Source of the DNA: Aradus depressus
Lineage: Eukaryota; Arthropoda; Insecta; Hemiptera; Aradidae
DNA length: 64,000 nucleotides
Direction: 5' to 3'
Assembly: GCA_963662175.1 (NCBI GenBank)
Contig: OY759215.1
Location: 15,551,079 to 15,615,078, forward strand
The notes beneath the pieces are model-generated. The model saw nothing but the letters and a program-made list of their open reading frames with translations. It did not search any database and was not told the DNA's origin. Of this stretch, positions 10,330 through 22,195 are shown piece after piece. A program made the translations under genes and the position numbers. How positions within the stretch are numbered: the stretch's first letter is position 1; each line of letters opens with the position of its first letter.

Positions 10330-11135
10330 CTTAAAAAAATTTCAATTAATAATTATTTCAATTGTATTTCTTCTAAAGAATCTAAAGAGATGCCATCTTG
10401 TATTTCTAAATTTGGAAAAATGTTCAATCTAATCAAAAGGTATAAATTATCTTACTGGGTTAACAGGGAAAATGAATAGCATAGAATAAGAGAACAAATG
10501 TTTGGGTTTATTTTACTTAACCTACATTTTAAATATTACATCAGTCTTTTTTTCTGTTTTATTCTTGGCCATTATTTATCAATGTTATTTTGGGCATATA
10601 CATGTACATAAGAGGGCGCCGGTAGCTCAGTGGTATGCGTGCTTGCCTTCTGAGCTCAAGATCGTGGGTTCGAAACCCGACCGAGGCCCTTAGTTTTTTT
10701 TATCTGGGAGGTAAAATAAACTTAAGCACTCCGTCCTTCGCATGGGTCGTTAAGCGATGGTCCCGAGCCTGTACGATGTCAGGTACTCGTTAAAGATCCC
10801 TACACTAGGTGAATAAAAATTTAGGGTAGGCAAAACTTAGGACTTGCGCAGTAAAGTCGGGCTCATGTCCACCAGAGTGACGAAAGAGCGCTCCGGTAGT
10901 AGGCGATATTACCTCGTAGTTAAAGCCCGGGCATGAGTCATACAACCTAACCTAACCTATAATGTACATATAAATAAATAAAAATACCTTTGCTCATAGA
11001 TTTCACTGTTATTTCACACCTACTTGGTTCACCATACCTTAACCTTAAAAAATATACTTCTCTCACTAGACTGTCCACCACACATCTCAACTTCGACTCC
11101 CTTGACTATTTGAAACACCTGATCGTCGTCTTTTC
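10330..11135 (+). repeat. Family C repeat (LINE 3'-region-like), interrupted by a SINE
   Basis: The block around 'aaagagatgccatcttgtatttctaaatt' and 'caatctaatcaaaaggt...gggtttatttt' recurs at 36590-37110 and 50200-50530. At 50200-50530 it lies directly downstream of a Jockey-type reverse-transcriptase fragment, so family C is probably that LINE's 3' untranslated region. A SINE (10614-10961) is inserted in this copy. Confidence 0.5.
10614..10961 (+). mobile_element. tRNA-derived SINE, full length
   Basis: One of the best copies. The tRNA-like head has Pol III A box tagctcagtgg (10623-10633) and B box ggttcgaaacc (10667-10677). The body follows: 'tatctgggaggtaaaa', 'aagcgatggtcccgagcctgtacgatgtcaggtactcg'-type block, 'gtagtaggcgatatt'. 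It ends in gcatgagtcatac plus aacctaacctaacct. Flanked by a 9-bp direct repeat ATGTACATA (10602-10610 and 10962-10970), a likely target-site duplication. Confidence 0.92.
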
Positions 11136-11556
11136 TTCTTTTTTCATTGGTTGTTCTATTTCGTTTTAAAACAAAATGCGACTTCATAAATTTATTCACT
11201 ATTTACGTTACTTCTCTCCTAACAGCTGTTTTTATACAAATAATAATAATTGGTTTTATAATTTATATTAATAATTACAATGTGTGTAATTTTATACATC
11301 ACATTTCAGAACATTGTCGGTGCTTTTTATCACCAGTTTAAGAGGCGTTTGATACTCAATTATGTCTGCTCACTCACCCATACTTCATATTATACAAGCA
11401 ATTTTGTCGGTGATTTATTAAGAGGATTTAGTAAGCTAAACCTAATGAGACTGGTAATTAATGCCAGATAAAGAGGTATTTAAGGGCTCTTCTTAGAAAC
11501 AGGAATTTATAAATTATTCAGGCCATTATAGGAGCAATGTATAACGCCCCTGAGGA
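11136..11556. other. No gene recognised
   Basis: AT-rich; two overlapping 63-64-codon plus-strand frames (11147-11341, 11280-11471) have no recognised domain. Confidence 0.35.
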
Positions 11557-11830
11557 CGCAGGTAGCATAACTCAGAGGTAGAACTACTACTGAACTCAAG
11601 ATCGCGGGTTCAAAACCCAGCCGAGACCATCAGGTACTCGTTACAAAACTGAAGTAGGCAAAATTTAGGACTCCCAAAGTAGAGTCGGGCTCATGTTCAC
11701 AATAGTGACGAAAGAGCGCTCTGGTATTAGGCGATGTGACTTCGTAGTTGAAGCCTGGTCATGAGTAGTATAACTAACTATAACGCTCCTCAATAAACCT
11801 GTTATGTGGGCAGGCATGAAAATGTTATTA
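11557..11830 (+). mobile_element. SINE copy plus 50 bp shared inverted with 14.28 kb
   Basis: SINE from about 11566 (gcaggtagcataactcagagg, B box ggttcaaaaccc) to 11775, with an internal deletion after the head. The 50 bp after it (ataacgctcctcaataaacctgttatgtgggcaggcatg) recurs reverse-complemented at 14284-14330 beside a second SINE. So SINE and flank are duplicated as one block in inverted orientation 2.5 kb apart. Confidence 0.75.
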
Positions 11831-11839
11831 TTATTTTTT

Positions 11840-12245
11840 GTTTCTGTGAACACGATAATTCTCGATAGACAGAATGTATCAAAAATGTTCATGACATTTT
11901 ATATGTGTATCAAGAACCTATTGTTTTTCTGATCGGTTTAAGAAAAGGAGGCATGATGGGGAGGGGGGTAATGAAAATGCCGATGTAATGACTGTATGAA
12001 ATTTTATATTAACATGTTTAAATTCGAACATCCAAAACGACGCCAAGCAACAATTTTCAACGAAATCGGCTGAATGGGGATGGTGGGCATCACACCAAAA
12101 GTCTTAATATATTGAATGTATCCACTTATAATTTAGTATGAGGATTGAGAAGTCCCCTATATAAGTAAACTGTTGATTTTTAGCCCAAAGGATAGATCGG
12201 ATTTCGATTTTTTCGAGAACTTAGTTGGGGAAGTACATTGCCACA
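11840..12245 (-). repeat. Family B dispersed repeat
   Basis: Modules 'cgatagacagaatgtatc', 'gccgatgtaatgactgtatg', 'caacaattttcaacgaaatcggctgaa' and a terminal 'ttagttggggaagtacattgccacaa'. Non-coding. Confidence 0.6.
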
Positions 12246-13416
12246 ACCCGAAAATTAAGTTAATTGAGTCTATATTTTGAAATTAAGTTTATGATATTAT
12301 TCGAAAATCCCGTTTGTTCTGAAATATCATAATGGTTGGATTATTGGAATTGTACTGAGATTATTCAAATTGAAAAACTCCTTCAATTTTTAATACATTT
12401 CCCAATGAAAAATGGTAATTAAAAAATTATCTTGTCACAGAAGGTAACTTATAATTGCCTGGTCCTAAGTTTCCCAACGAAAATTATTATAATTAAAAAA
12501 AAAAAAAAATGAAAGAAATTTATTCCTTTTGAAATAACAGATGAATTGCCTTTTAATTAACACTAATTATTGAAAAAGTAAATGTTACTTCTATGGTTGA
12601 AACAACTCCATTATTTAAAATACTCAACAGTGGACATTTCATATTATATAATATAACATTATATTATGTAATTTAACATTATTATGTATAATTACTCTCT
12701 TATATCTATAGTATAAGAGAATTATTGTTATTGTTCGAAAACCTGAGATCGAGTTTTCAACGGATTTACACGTTTGAAGGTCCCCTGAAAAGGTTTTCAC
12801 CGTTTGCGCGACGATTCTTTGTTGCTTGCGTTTGGGAGTTAGCACATATCGTCGATACAAATGCAAAGTTCGTTTTCGGCGATAGCTTTAGGACGGATGA
12901 ATGTTATAGCGAACTCTCAAATCTGAATTCACGTTGTAAAGGAGAGGAATAACCCTGGCAAAGGGTCGAATATCCAAACTATGTAATGATGTTCAAAATC
13001 AAAGTGACCAATAAAAAATTCGTTATTCTGCATTCGTTATTGTGAACAAATTTTTTGAACTGGAATGTTTCAGTCTCGAATGTACCACATTCGCGTTTTT
13101 GATCTGGTTCGAATAGGAACAAAATCAAATTCCCTGCATGGCAAAGTATTGAATATGTCATGTTCGTGTGTTTTTTGTTGCAATTTTTTGTAAAAACAAT
13201 GAGCTGTTTTAAAGCAGACTATCGATTGTGACATATTCAATAGTTTGCAATGTAAATATTTAATTATTAAACAATGCAAACTAACGAAAATGCCACATTC
13301 GATAGTTTGCATTGTAAATTATAGAAAAATAATCATCAATTACAGATAATCAAACTAACGAATGTGCGTTTTGACTAATTAAGATACCTAATTCGATAAA
13401 ATTCTTATAGAGTCAT
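12246..13416. other. No gene recognised; short repeated blocks at 13.2-13.3 kb
   Basis: Near-identical direct blocks 'cattcaatagtttgcaatgtaaat' (about 13234-13257) and 'cattcgatagtttgcattgtaaat' (about 13297-13320) flank a short segment that also holds the reverse complement acaatgcaaacta. A 75-codon plus-strand frame (12725-12952) has higher GC than its surroundings but no recognised domain. Confidence 0.4.
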
Positions 13417-13431
13417 CTATAAGGCATAACA

Positions 13432-13775
13432 GGGGCGCCGGTAGCTCAGTGGTATGCGTGCTTGACTTCTGAGCTCAAGGTTGTGGGTTCGTAACCCGAC
13501 CGAGGCCCTTAGTTTATTTTATCTGGGAGGTAAAATAAACTTAAGCACGCCGTCCTTCGGATGGGACGTTAAGCGATGGTCCCGAGCCTGTACGATGTCA
13601 GGTACTCGTTAAAGACCCCTACCCTAGATGAATAAAAATTTAGGGTAGGCAAAATTTAGGACTCCCACAGTAGAGTCGGGCTCATGTCCACCAGAGTGAC
13701 GAAAGAGCTCTCTGGTAGTAGGCGATATGACCTCGTAGTTAAAGGCCGGGCATGAGTCATAAAACCTAACCTAAC
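13432..13775 (+). mobile_element. tRNA-derived SINE, full length with clear TSD
   Basis: Reference copy. Starts ggggcgccgg; A box tagctcagtgg (13442-13452); B box ggttcgtaacc (13486-13496); ends gcatgagtcataa followed by aacctaacctaacc. A perfect 15-bp target-site duplication ctataaggcataaca lies at 13417-13431 and 13776-13790, which fixes both ends and gives a 344-bp element. Confidence 0.96.
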
Positions 13776-13790
13776 CTATAAGGCATAACA

Positions 13791-14283
13791 CCACGTATAA
13801 TGACATAGGTAAAAAATGTTTGACAATAAGCACTGATTTTGAATGAACCTTGAAACAGTTTATTCACTCTCCTGAGAAGTGGTGTTTTTCAAATTCGATA
13901 TTTAGCATTTGTATTGACGATATGACATCTTCGTTTTAAAATTTGAGATTGAAAGGTTGAGAGCGTCCTGTTATGGATGGTCATTACACTTTTTTTTCTC
14001 AATTATATCCTATTGTTCGCCGGTGATGCTAATGCTGTATCGAGTAATATTTAAATTAAAATGATAGATAAAACACTTTTTCCACTAATTCCACAAACAT
14101 ATGTAATATAACTGTTCAAAAAATTGTTTTATCTATAATTTTATTTTATTTATTAGAATTTTTAAACAATATCAACACAGAACGCAAAAAATGTATTCGA
14201 ACATCGATTAATATTTGTCTTCTTTCAGCTAGCTCCTATTGATTAATACTTTTTTTAGAAATCAGAATTTTATGGAAAAACAT
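13791..14283. other. No gene recognised
   Basis: AT-rich intergenic sequence with no open frame of note and no repeat shared with other parts of the window that I could see. Confidence 0.35.
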
Positions 14284-14622
14284 TTTCATTGCCTGCCCAC
14301 ATAACAGGTTTATTGAAGGAGCGTTATAGTTAGTTATTGTGACTCATGCCCAGGCTTCAATTACGAAGTCACATCGCCTACTACCAGAGCGCTCTTTCAT
14401 CACTATTGTGGACATGAGACCGACTCTACTGTGGGAGTCCTAAATTTTGCCTGCATAGTTTTATTCATCTAGGGTAGGGGGGTCTTTAAGGAGTATCTGA
14501 CATCGATTTCGTTTTTTCACCTCCCAGAGAAAAAACCTAAGAGTCTCGGCCTGGTTTTGAACCCGCGATCTTGAGCTCAGAAGGCTAGCACGCTAATTCT
14601 GAGCTACCGGCGCCCCTTGTGT
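14284..14622 (-). mobile_element. SINE copy, inverted partner of 11557-11830
   Basis: Reverse-strand SINE from gttagttattgtgactcatgcc (14330) to gagctaccggcgcccc (about 14617). It is preceded by the reverse complement of the 50-bp flank of the 11.56-kb copy (cattgcctgcccacataacagg at 14290). This copy is longer internally than its partner, so the partner carries the deletion. Confidence 0.8.
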
Positions 14623-15344
14623 AATAATATATGAATTGTTTGTAAGTATATATATATATCTTGAAGGGGTTTTATCATATTTCAACATAACGGAAGAGAA
14701 ATATCCCCGATGTCAGTTTAAATAGAAGTATACAAAGAAATGCATCGTTAATCACCTGCCAAGATGTATAAATTGTTTATTATTGATTTCATAATAAGTT
14801 AAGTGGATTGGGATCAATACTTCAACTGGAGTCTCTCACGTAAGGCGGCTACTGCCCAACACATTCGTGTCAAACATGGTGTCTCCCATTTGGCAAACTA
14901 AAAAATTTTTTTAAGAAGCAACATAAGAACAAGTTGCATTTGCACACAACTTTTCCATAGGGCTATTAGACGATTTTGGAAAGGTTGTGAACAACGCACC
15001 CAATTTTGTTAAATACATTGCGCATTTATTTTAGCTGTGCTACTGTCACTGACACATATCCTTTTAAATTATTTCAGATTTTATGAGTTTTTGTTATTTT
15101 TTTATTTCGTTGTTTCTTAACTACATGAAAAAATGACGTATATGTTTTTTCAATGAACTCATGAAGATATCGTTAAAAGACATGGAGTACAACAAACTGA
15201 ACTTTAGTACTGCTACTTTACGTTAACTGATATAAAACATGCATATCAGAAAATGCACCGAATATTGAGTTTATTTGTATTTTATTTTATTTTACTTTCC
15301 CAGCTATACTAAGTGAAGGGAAAGTTATGTAATCTAAAAAATTC
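14623..15344. other. No gene recognised
   Basis: AT-rich sequence with a short (TA)n run near 14650. No coding or repeat structure identified. Confidence 0.35.
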
Positions 15345-15595
15345 AACTACGAAGTCATATCGCCTACTACCAAAGCACTCATTCGTCGCTCTGGTGGACA
15401 TGAGCCCAACTTTACTGTGCAAGTCTTAAGTTTTGCCACGTTTATTCATATAGGGTAAGAGGTCTTTAACGAGTACCTGTCATCGCACAGGCTCGGGACC
15501 ATCGCTTAACATTCCATCCGAAGGACCGTGTGCTCATGGTTTTTTTTACCTCTTCGAACTCGCAATTTGAGCTCAAATCTAACAAGCTGAGGAAG
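15345..15595 (-). mobile_element. tRNA-derived SINE copy
   Basis: Reverse-strand body: 'cgaagtcatatcgcctactacc', 'gtggacatgagcccaac', 'gggaccatcgcttaacattcc', 'aactcgcaatttgagctc'. The tRNA head is eroded. Confidence 0.75.
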
Positions 15596-16404
15596 CACAG
15601 ATATACAGACATGGAACAAAAAGTGTTTTTTCAGATCTAAAAATTGTTCGCTCTCAGATATTATCACAAAGCTTCCTCCATACTTCGGATATGCGAGTAA
15701 ATGTATAAAACATATTTTTATTTTTTGCCAATGTTTTCTGTAGCTTTTTTTCTACTTACGGGTATTTTTTTTTCTTTCTCGTTTTTCCTCCGCCAAACAG
15801 CCACATCACAGTCTGACTAACGGCCGAACAATGGACTAAAACATTTAAAAAAACAATCAAGAATTGCGTTGATAGCTTCAATACTTTTATCTGAGCTCCA
15901 ATACCCATATTTTTAGATTATTTTCCTATCCCCCCCCCCCCCCCCCCCCTACCCCTTGTGAAAAAGTAAATTCATAGGTTTAGTTCCGATCGATGCCGCA
16001 CCATATACTTTTTTTTTTGTATAACTTATATTAATCCGGTTTGGATATCAAATTTGCCGATCGCTTTTCCAATGTCTTCCTATAGAGATCTATCTAAGAC
16101 TGACACTTGGTACGTATGTCTCATTCCTGTGATAATGCATTACATTTTAATTTTAGCCTGATCAGTCTAGCGGTTCTTTCTATCTATTGCATGTCATTTT
16201 TCCACACATTTTCTTGATTTATGCGTAAACGGTTGGTTCCATGGAAAAATCGTAATTACAAAAAATGTTCCTTATGAAATTTCTAACTAATAATTTCTTG
16301 TCAAATTTGAAGTAGGACCAACGTGCATATACTACATCTAGCGTCTCAAAAATTGATTTCCCTATCTATAAAAAACATAAGCATTAATCAACACATAATC
16401 ATAT
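15596..16404. other. No gene recognised; poly-C tract
   Basis: A long uninterrupted C run lies at about 15930-15949, ending in tacccc. Otherwise AT-rich with no recognised gene. Confidence 0.4.
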
Positions 16405-16960
16405 TAGGCATTCGTTAAAGACCCCTACACTAGGTTTATAAAAAAATTTGGGGCGCCCACAGTAGAGTCGGTGTCATGTTCAGAGCGACGTAAGAGCGCA
16501 CTGGTTGTAGGCATAGGTTTTTTTTGTTTTTGTCTTTTTTATGGAATTTCGACCATGGTGGTCCCTGATGGATGTAGGTCTGTGGGGATCCTAGTGGCTA
16601 ATTTATAATAAAGATCGAGATCCCTGTATACGAAATAAAAAGGATACGTGAAGAAGACAATTTTGTTTATTAATTAAATATGAGGTTTCTGAAGTGCAGA
16701 AAATAAAATTGTTGGGCAATTTGGGAACTATCATCAGATAGGATTTCGGGATTATTCACCGCAAGGTTGGAAATCTCGCTCTGGAAATATGCTATGCACT
16801 CGGTTGGGAGGTGTCTGACATACACTGCCACCCAACTTATGATAGGTTCAAAATGAAGGTTAGTAAAAAATAAATTAGTTATAGTGACTCATGGCCAGGA
16901 TATAATTATGAGGCCATATCGCCTACTCAGGTGGACATGAGACCAACTTACCTATATGTT
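16405..16960. mobile_element. Two short SINE fragments in opposite orientations
   Basis: A plus-strand 3' body piece at about 16408-16515 (cgttaaagacccctacactagg, agtagagtcgg) and a minus-strand 3' piece at about 16875-16955 (agttatagtgactcatgg, catatcgcctact, gtggacatgagacc). Both lack the tRNA head. The 360 bp between them hold nothing recognised. Confidence 0.55.
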
Positions 16961-17598
16961 TAAAATGTAGGTTATAAATAAAAAGTAAAAAACTAGGTTT
17001 TTTTTTATCAGGAAGGTTAAAAAAACCTTAAGCACGCCTACTACTGTTTAAAAAACTTGTTTTTACCTTATTTTTCAAAATTGAAATGTTTTGAATTTTC
17101 TTATAATGGGATCGCAAACTTCTCCAAATTCTTCGTAACATTGTGCCTTTTATCAAAAGTTGCATGCCAATAATGGCACATTACTGTAAATTGTATGGGC
17201 GCTGGGGCCTGGAAGTGAGAGCACATACTGGAGTTTCTGCGTCACATATATGAGCTAACTTGGAAGTTTCTACTGAGGCGAATAATGACGTTGACATGTT
17301 CAGAATATCAATGCCTGAGCTCTCATCCCTTGTCTCCTGTCATTAGACTCACATGTACTTTCGATTATCTCTGATTACAAAGGGCTCACAGACAACTCTA
17401 TAACTTTTAAAGAAATTACAGGATGATTAGGTTTCTTGAAGGAATAAGGTTCTTATCCTATCTGCTCTCTTTATTTTTAACATACAATTTTCTTAAGTTC
17501 TTCTATTGATCGGAATTATCCTCAGATTCGTAGCTTAATATTAACTATTCGCGTTGTTCTACAACTCTCTGGATTAATCGGAACAACATTCTTCTTCA
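16961..17598. other. No gene recognised
   Basis: Starts with a scrap of SINE body (ttttatcaggaaggttaaaaaaaccttaagcacgcc, 17005-17040); the remainder shows no coding or repeat features. Confidence 0.35.
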
Positions 17599-17900
17599 AT
17601 GAACAACGTTCATGTTCTTCTTCCTTGGCATTCGTACTCTCAGCACGAATTAATTAAGTATGGTGTCGATACATTCGTGACCTCATGGATTTCTGAGTTG
17701 AGCCCCCTTCCCTTCGGCCGTTTTCACGGAAAATTAATAAGTGTCGGTCGTCCCTATGTAGGGGAAGTTACGTCATCAGTCTTCTGAATTTCTATTCGAT
17801 GCGGAGTTTTCAACAGAATTTCATGTTTTTCGTCCTCCTGATTCCAAAAATGAAAAAAATATTATGTGTCTGTGTGTGTCCTTGAAACTCAATTTTAACT
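17599..17900 (+). repeat. Family B dispersed repeat, partial
   Basis: Contains 'gtgtcgatacattcgtgacctc', 'gagcccccttcccttcggccg', 'aaaattaataagtgtcgg', then 'gagttttcaacagaatttcatg' and 'tgattccaaaaatgaaaaa'. The 62-codon frame at 17599-17787 is only an artefact of this repeat. Confidence 0.55.
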
Positions 17901-18589
17901 ATGTAGCTCGGGCAGCCGTTTCAGAAGCCTGGGTCATTACGGATAGGTATGTGGTAACAGAACCTAATCGTAAGATCCTTCAAGGCACTTAAGCCTTTTA
18001 AGACACTGCGGCACTTAAGCCCTGTAAGACACTCAAGTCTCTTTAAGCCACCTGGTTATTAATGAATGTATAAAATAAGTCAGCTAAATGAGCAAGTATA
18101 CACTATTATTACGTGAAACTTCCATGTTTCAAAAACAAACAATAACCATTTTGGGATTAACTGAGAGTATGATTAATTTCATAGTGTTGATACCCTGGAT
18201 ATTAATAACATAATGAGAAATATAATTCCAAAGTTTATACTAAAAGTTTCATTATAATTATTCATTATGGGAGATGATCACAACTTCCATCATTCCTAGA
18301 GTCAATTGTTTTAAAGTTGTTAAAAAATCATGATTAATAAAAAAATTTAATTCATAAAAATTAGTAACACTAACATGCTATTCTTAAATTAAAATTAACT
18401 AAAATCAAAATTAACTAAAATCAAAAATTAATTAAAAGAAAGATAGGATAAAAAAAAAAGTGATACCAACATAGTAAATTTTATTAAATAATTATTTATA
18501 ATAAAACAGAATTTTATATGAGATTTTATTGATTGATATTTCTTTATTTAAAAAATTTATAATTATTTATTAACAATCGATTTATGAAT
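17901..18589. other. No gene recognised
   Basis: A short internal duplication 'cacttaagccttttaagacactgcgg/cacttaagccctgtaagacact' at 17982-18040 and an AT-rich stretch with repeated attaactaaaatcaaa (about 18390-18425). No gene seen. Confidence 0.35.
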
Positions 18590-18910
18590 AAACAAAATAA
18601 CTGCCGCTGTAACGAAAGTCATGAAACTAAATTTTATATGTAAATTCAAAATCACATAAGGACATCACCTATTAATTTTCCACAGAATCAGCCGAAAAGA
18701 AGAGCTCATCTCAAAAACCGCAATAACTACCGAGGTAATGAATGAATCAACACAACAATCAACAATTTAGATTTAGGATTTAGAACCGCGTATTTAAGTC
18801 CACTATTGAGTTTTAGCCCAATCGATCGATTAATTGGAGCGGGAGAGCGAAAACTTTATTGATCAATTCGTGCTGGCGAAGTACATTGCCAATGATGAGC
18901 CGATAACTTT
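18590..18910 (-). repeat. Family B dispersed repeat
   Basis: Modules 'ctgccgctgtaacgaaagtc', 'aaatcacataaggacatcacct', 'ccgaggtaatgaatgaatc' and terminal 'tgctggcgaagtacattgccaatgat'. Confidence 0.6.
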
Positions 18911-19237
18911 GACTCCTCCATTTAATTATAAAGGAACTTATCTATTTTGCTTCTTCTCAGAATATAAATAAGACATTTTATTTTTTATATTTTATTTATG
19001 GGGGCAGACTGAAACTCTTTCAATAGGGTGTTGTATCTTAGGCGGAATAAAGATTATTTATTTATTTTATAAATGTAATATAATACAAATTATACAGTAA
19101 AATTTTTTTTATAATATTAACATAAATTCTCCAAGTTGAAAAAGTATACTACCCTATAAATTTTAGCGTTTTTTAAGTATTTTGTGATGTAAAAAAAAAT
19201 TGTGGGAAGTATTCACTAGACCGTAATAAACAGAATT

Positions 19238-20740
19238 GAGGAGTTGGGTACAAGAAGGGCCTATAGGACCATAGAACCTCTTTGCGGAGAATGTATAATC
19301 GTGTCCGCCATGTCTCCATCTATTTAGTTACCAAGTTTGGTATCTATATATAGTTTTGTTAGATTGCAGGACCTGTTTTTATAACCAACTCTCAGAGGTT
19401 TGATGTGAGTTATTTCATTAAGAGTTTTTTAAATTTTCTCTTAAGAAGTAGCATTGTTTTTTAATTTACTGATTATTTTTGACTGTATTTAGTGTGTAAG
19501 GGTAATGGTGAAGGAACCTTTCTGAAAAATTGTATTTTCTACAAAAATAAAATAAAATATGATAAGATGTTAGTTATGTTTACTGCTCTAAGTAGGTATA
19601 TTGTACTATTGTTTTACTGTTGTTTAGGTCTTTGTGAGTTTGACTGTTTTATTGTAAAAAATGTATTATACATATGTATAATATAGTAGTATTTTGAAAC
19701 CACAATTTCTCCATTAAGGACATTTTTTTGGAATTCCAAAAGTTCTACTCTGAAAGAACTGGTCTGATATGTAACCGAAAACCTACTATAAATTAGGAAA
19801 AACCTGAAAGTCAACAAGATGACGTTTTGGATGAGTACGGAATGAACATGGAATACATCAGGAACTATAATATCATCGATCAAATGTGTTTTTCTCTTTT
19901 TAATTTAATTTTTATTTTTACATTATTAGGTACTTGTGCTTTAATTGAATATACCTTGTAAGTACAGTTGATTTTAAGTTTATTTACCTATGAGTTAGCC
20001 TTCCTTGTTTTGTAAGAGAAAAGTATGTTTCTAGCGTGAAAATCTTATAAGTTCTTGCAGAGAAGAGGTTAACGTTGCCTTTCAGGTTCTCCCTAATTTA
20101 TAGTAGGTTTTAGGTTTCATATAAGACCAGTTCTTTCAGCGTAGAACTTTTGGAATTCCAAAAAAATGTCCTTTATGCAGAAATTGGGGTTTTCAAAATA
20201 CATTTGTACCTATACTATTGTATTATACATAAGTATAATACATTTTTTTCAATGAAACAGTCAAATTCACAAAAATATGCATTCAATAAGACACTAAACA
20301 GCTGTAAAACAATACCACAATATAGAGCAGTAAACAGTAAACATAACTCACATGAAACCTCTGTTGGTTATAAGAACAGGTCCTGCAACCTAACAAAACT
20401 ATATATAGATACCAAACTTGGTAACTAAATAGATGGAGACATGGCGGACACATTGCACATTCTCCGTAAAAAGGTCCTATGGTCCTACAGGGCCTTCTTG
20501 CACCCAACTCCTCACGTTTCGTTCACTACAAAAAGGGTCTACTTCATACCTTAATATTTAATTTGAAAGTCTTAATAAGTTACATCCTTTTTCATATATC
20601 ACTCACGAAGAATCAAAGTCATAAAAAAGTTAATTTTTACTTGAATTATATAAATAAAGTTGCACTGTTTGAAAAACTTTGAAGTGAGTTCTCTCCGTTC
20701 ACCGATTTGGGATATAGGCCCTTCTTGCACCCACCTCCTC
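19238..20740. mobile_element. Foldback / long-inverted-repeat element, 1.5 kb
   Basis: The sequence from gaggagttgggtacaagaag (19238) to about 19815 is matched in reverse complement by about 20080-20520. Examples: gatagatgg/ccatctattt with tatatatag, gaccagttctttc, ttggaattccaaaa, ctactataaatta/taatttatagtag. Outer ends read gaggag...ctcctc and are flanked by AATT (19234-19237, 20741-20744), a possible 4-bp target duplication. The right side has two copies of the terminus (about 20485-20515 and 20711-20740), the left only one. No transposase frame is present; the short frames inside are arms of the inverted repeat. Confidence 0.75.
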
Positions 20741-20744
20741 AATT

Positions 20745-21129
20745 ATTGTCTATGCATGCACTGGTTAGAGTGGTCATTCTGTTACTCTCGATTACATAGT
20801 TTCCTATCAGCGTTTCAAGTGGTGTTCTTCAATTAGACACAAGTTTGACTAAACAACTTCACATGTGTTAAGTAGGTAGAGAAGTTAGGGTGACACTTAA
20901 CGGAAGGTTATCCAAGGAGCCGTGGTGACTACAGGGAGTTAGGGTGCTGGTGACACTTGGGAGAGGACAGGAGCGTCCAAGCCTCTAATTAGCAAGTTTG
21001 TACATTAATTATCAAGGGTGAGTAGTTGGGGCAGCTACCTCAACGACCTCCGGTGGCAGTTTTGGTCAACACTCTCCTTCATTTTCTAATATTATAATAT
21101 AATTCACTTTATTTGTTACTTCCTCAGCT
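20745..21129. other. No gene recognised
   Basis: Mixed-composition sequence with two similar phrases 'gttagggtgacacttaacgg' and 'gttagggtgctggtgacacttggg' (about 20885-20965). No coding or transposon signature. Confidence 0.35.
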
Positions 21130-21545
21130 ATGAGGCACAAATGTGATGATGATTTCACCCGAATTTTATTTTTTGTGACCCCAAAATTCCAAAAAGTCGT
21201 TTCGTTTTTGCTCTCATTTCAAAACCAATCAACCCTTTTGGGTTAAAACTCAATATTTGACTTACCTAGTGGCTTCTGAATCCTCATACTAAATTTTAAG
21301 TCTATATATTCATTACGTCGGCAGTTATTAGTTTTGTGATGACTTTCCCCCCTAATCCCCCTTCCTTTAGGCCGATTTAGCTCAAAATCAAAACGTGTTC
21401 TGGATACACACGTAAAATTTAGTGTTGATACATTGATTCTATCGAGAGTTGTCATATTCAAAGCACACAGACATAATTGTTTTTTCATTTTTGGAAACAG
21501 ATTTCAAAATTTTCCCTATACTTCATATACCTGGGGAAGTCAGAT
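21130..21545 (+). repeat. Family B dispersed repeat
   Basis: Typical blocks: 'cgttttcgttttt', 'tgggttaaaactcaatatttgactta', 'cattacgtcggcagttattag', 'ccttcctttaggccgatttagc', 'gttgatacattgattctatcgagagttgtc', and end 'cttcatatacctggggaagt'. Confidence 0.65.
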
Positions 21546-21921
21546 TAAAAAAAAAAATAACTAACCAAAATCCTTCGAAAAATAAACAATTCTCCTTTTT
21601 AAATCTCATCACCGAAAAAGATGGAAAGATTCAATTCCTACCATAGTCGTCTGGTCTGTGCTCTTTATTCTGTCACATCCTCCTCAAAATCCTAAACGTC
21701 ACCTTTAACCTAAATAGTATATAGAGGAAAATAAATGCAAGATGTGTTTCTGTTCACTGCTTCCCCTACATGTGATATTTATATTTGGTTATGGTCTGAG
21801 TGAACAACAAGGTTTGATTTAGGGGAGGAAAAAGAAAAAGTGACGTGTGGATGGTTAAAGAAAAGTGGCTAGAACTCACGATATAACTTATCCACGTCAG
21901 AGTCGTTATACCGGGATTAGT

Positions 21922-21986
<65 letters not shown>

Positions 21987-22195
21987 TGGAGGGAGGTGAA
22001 AAACCTTTGATAGGCGAACATATGACAAGATGACAGTAGTCACTGGACAGTGTGAGAGTCTCCCTCATTGGGACTACTCACTAAAAAACACCTCCCTGTA
22101 TCCTCTCCTGCCTCATTATCCCCGTGGAACCGCCATCACGCATTACTTCACGGGGGAGGCTCTAGCTGACGCTCTCCCTCAAAGGCAACTAAGCA

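Noticed and set aside
10614..10690. tRNA gene
   Set aside because: A and B boxes are SINE promoter elements; the head is followed by the SINE body at every site and does not fold as a proper tRNA with acceptor stem.
12725..12952. 75-codon frame with raised GC
   Set aside because: No recognised domain, no splice signals, no repeat match; could not be supported.
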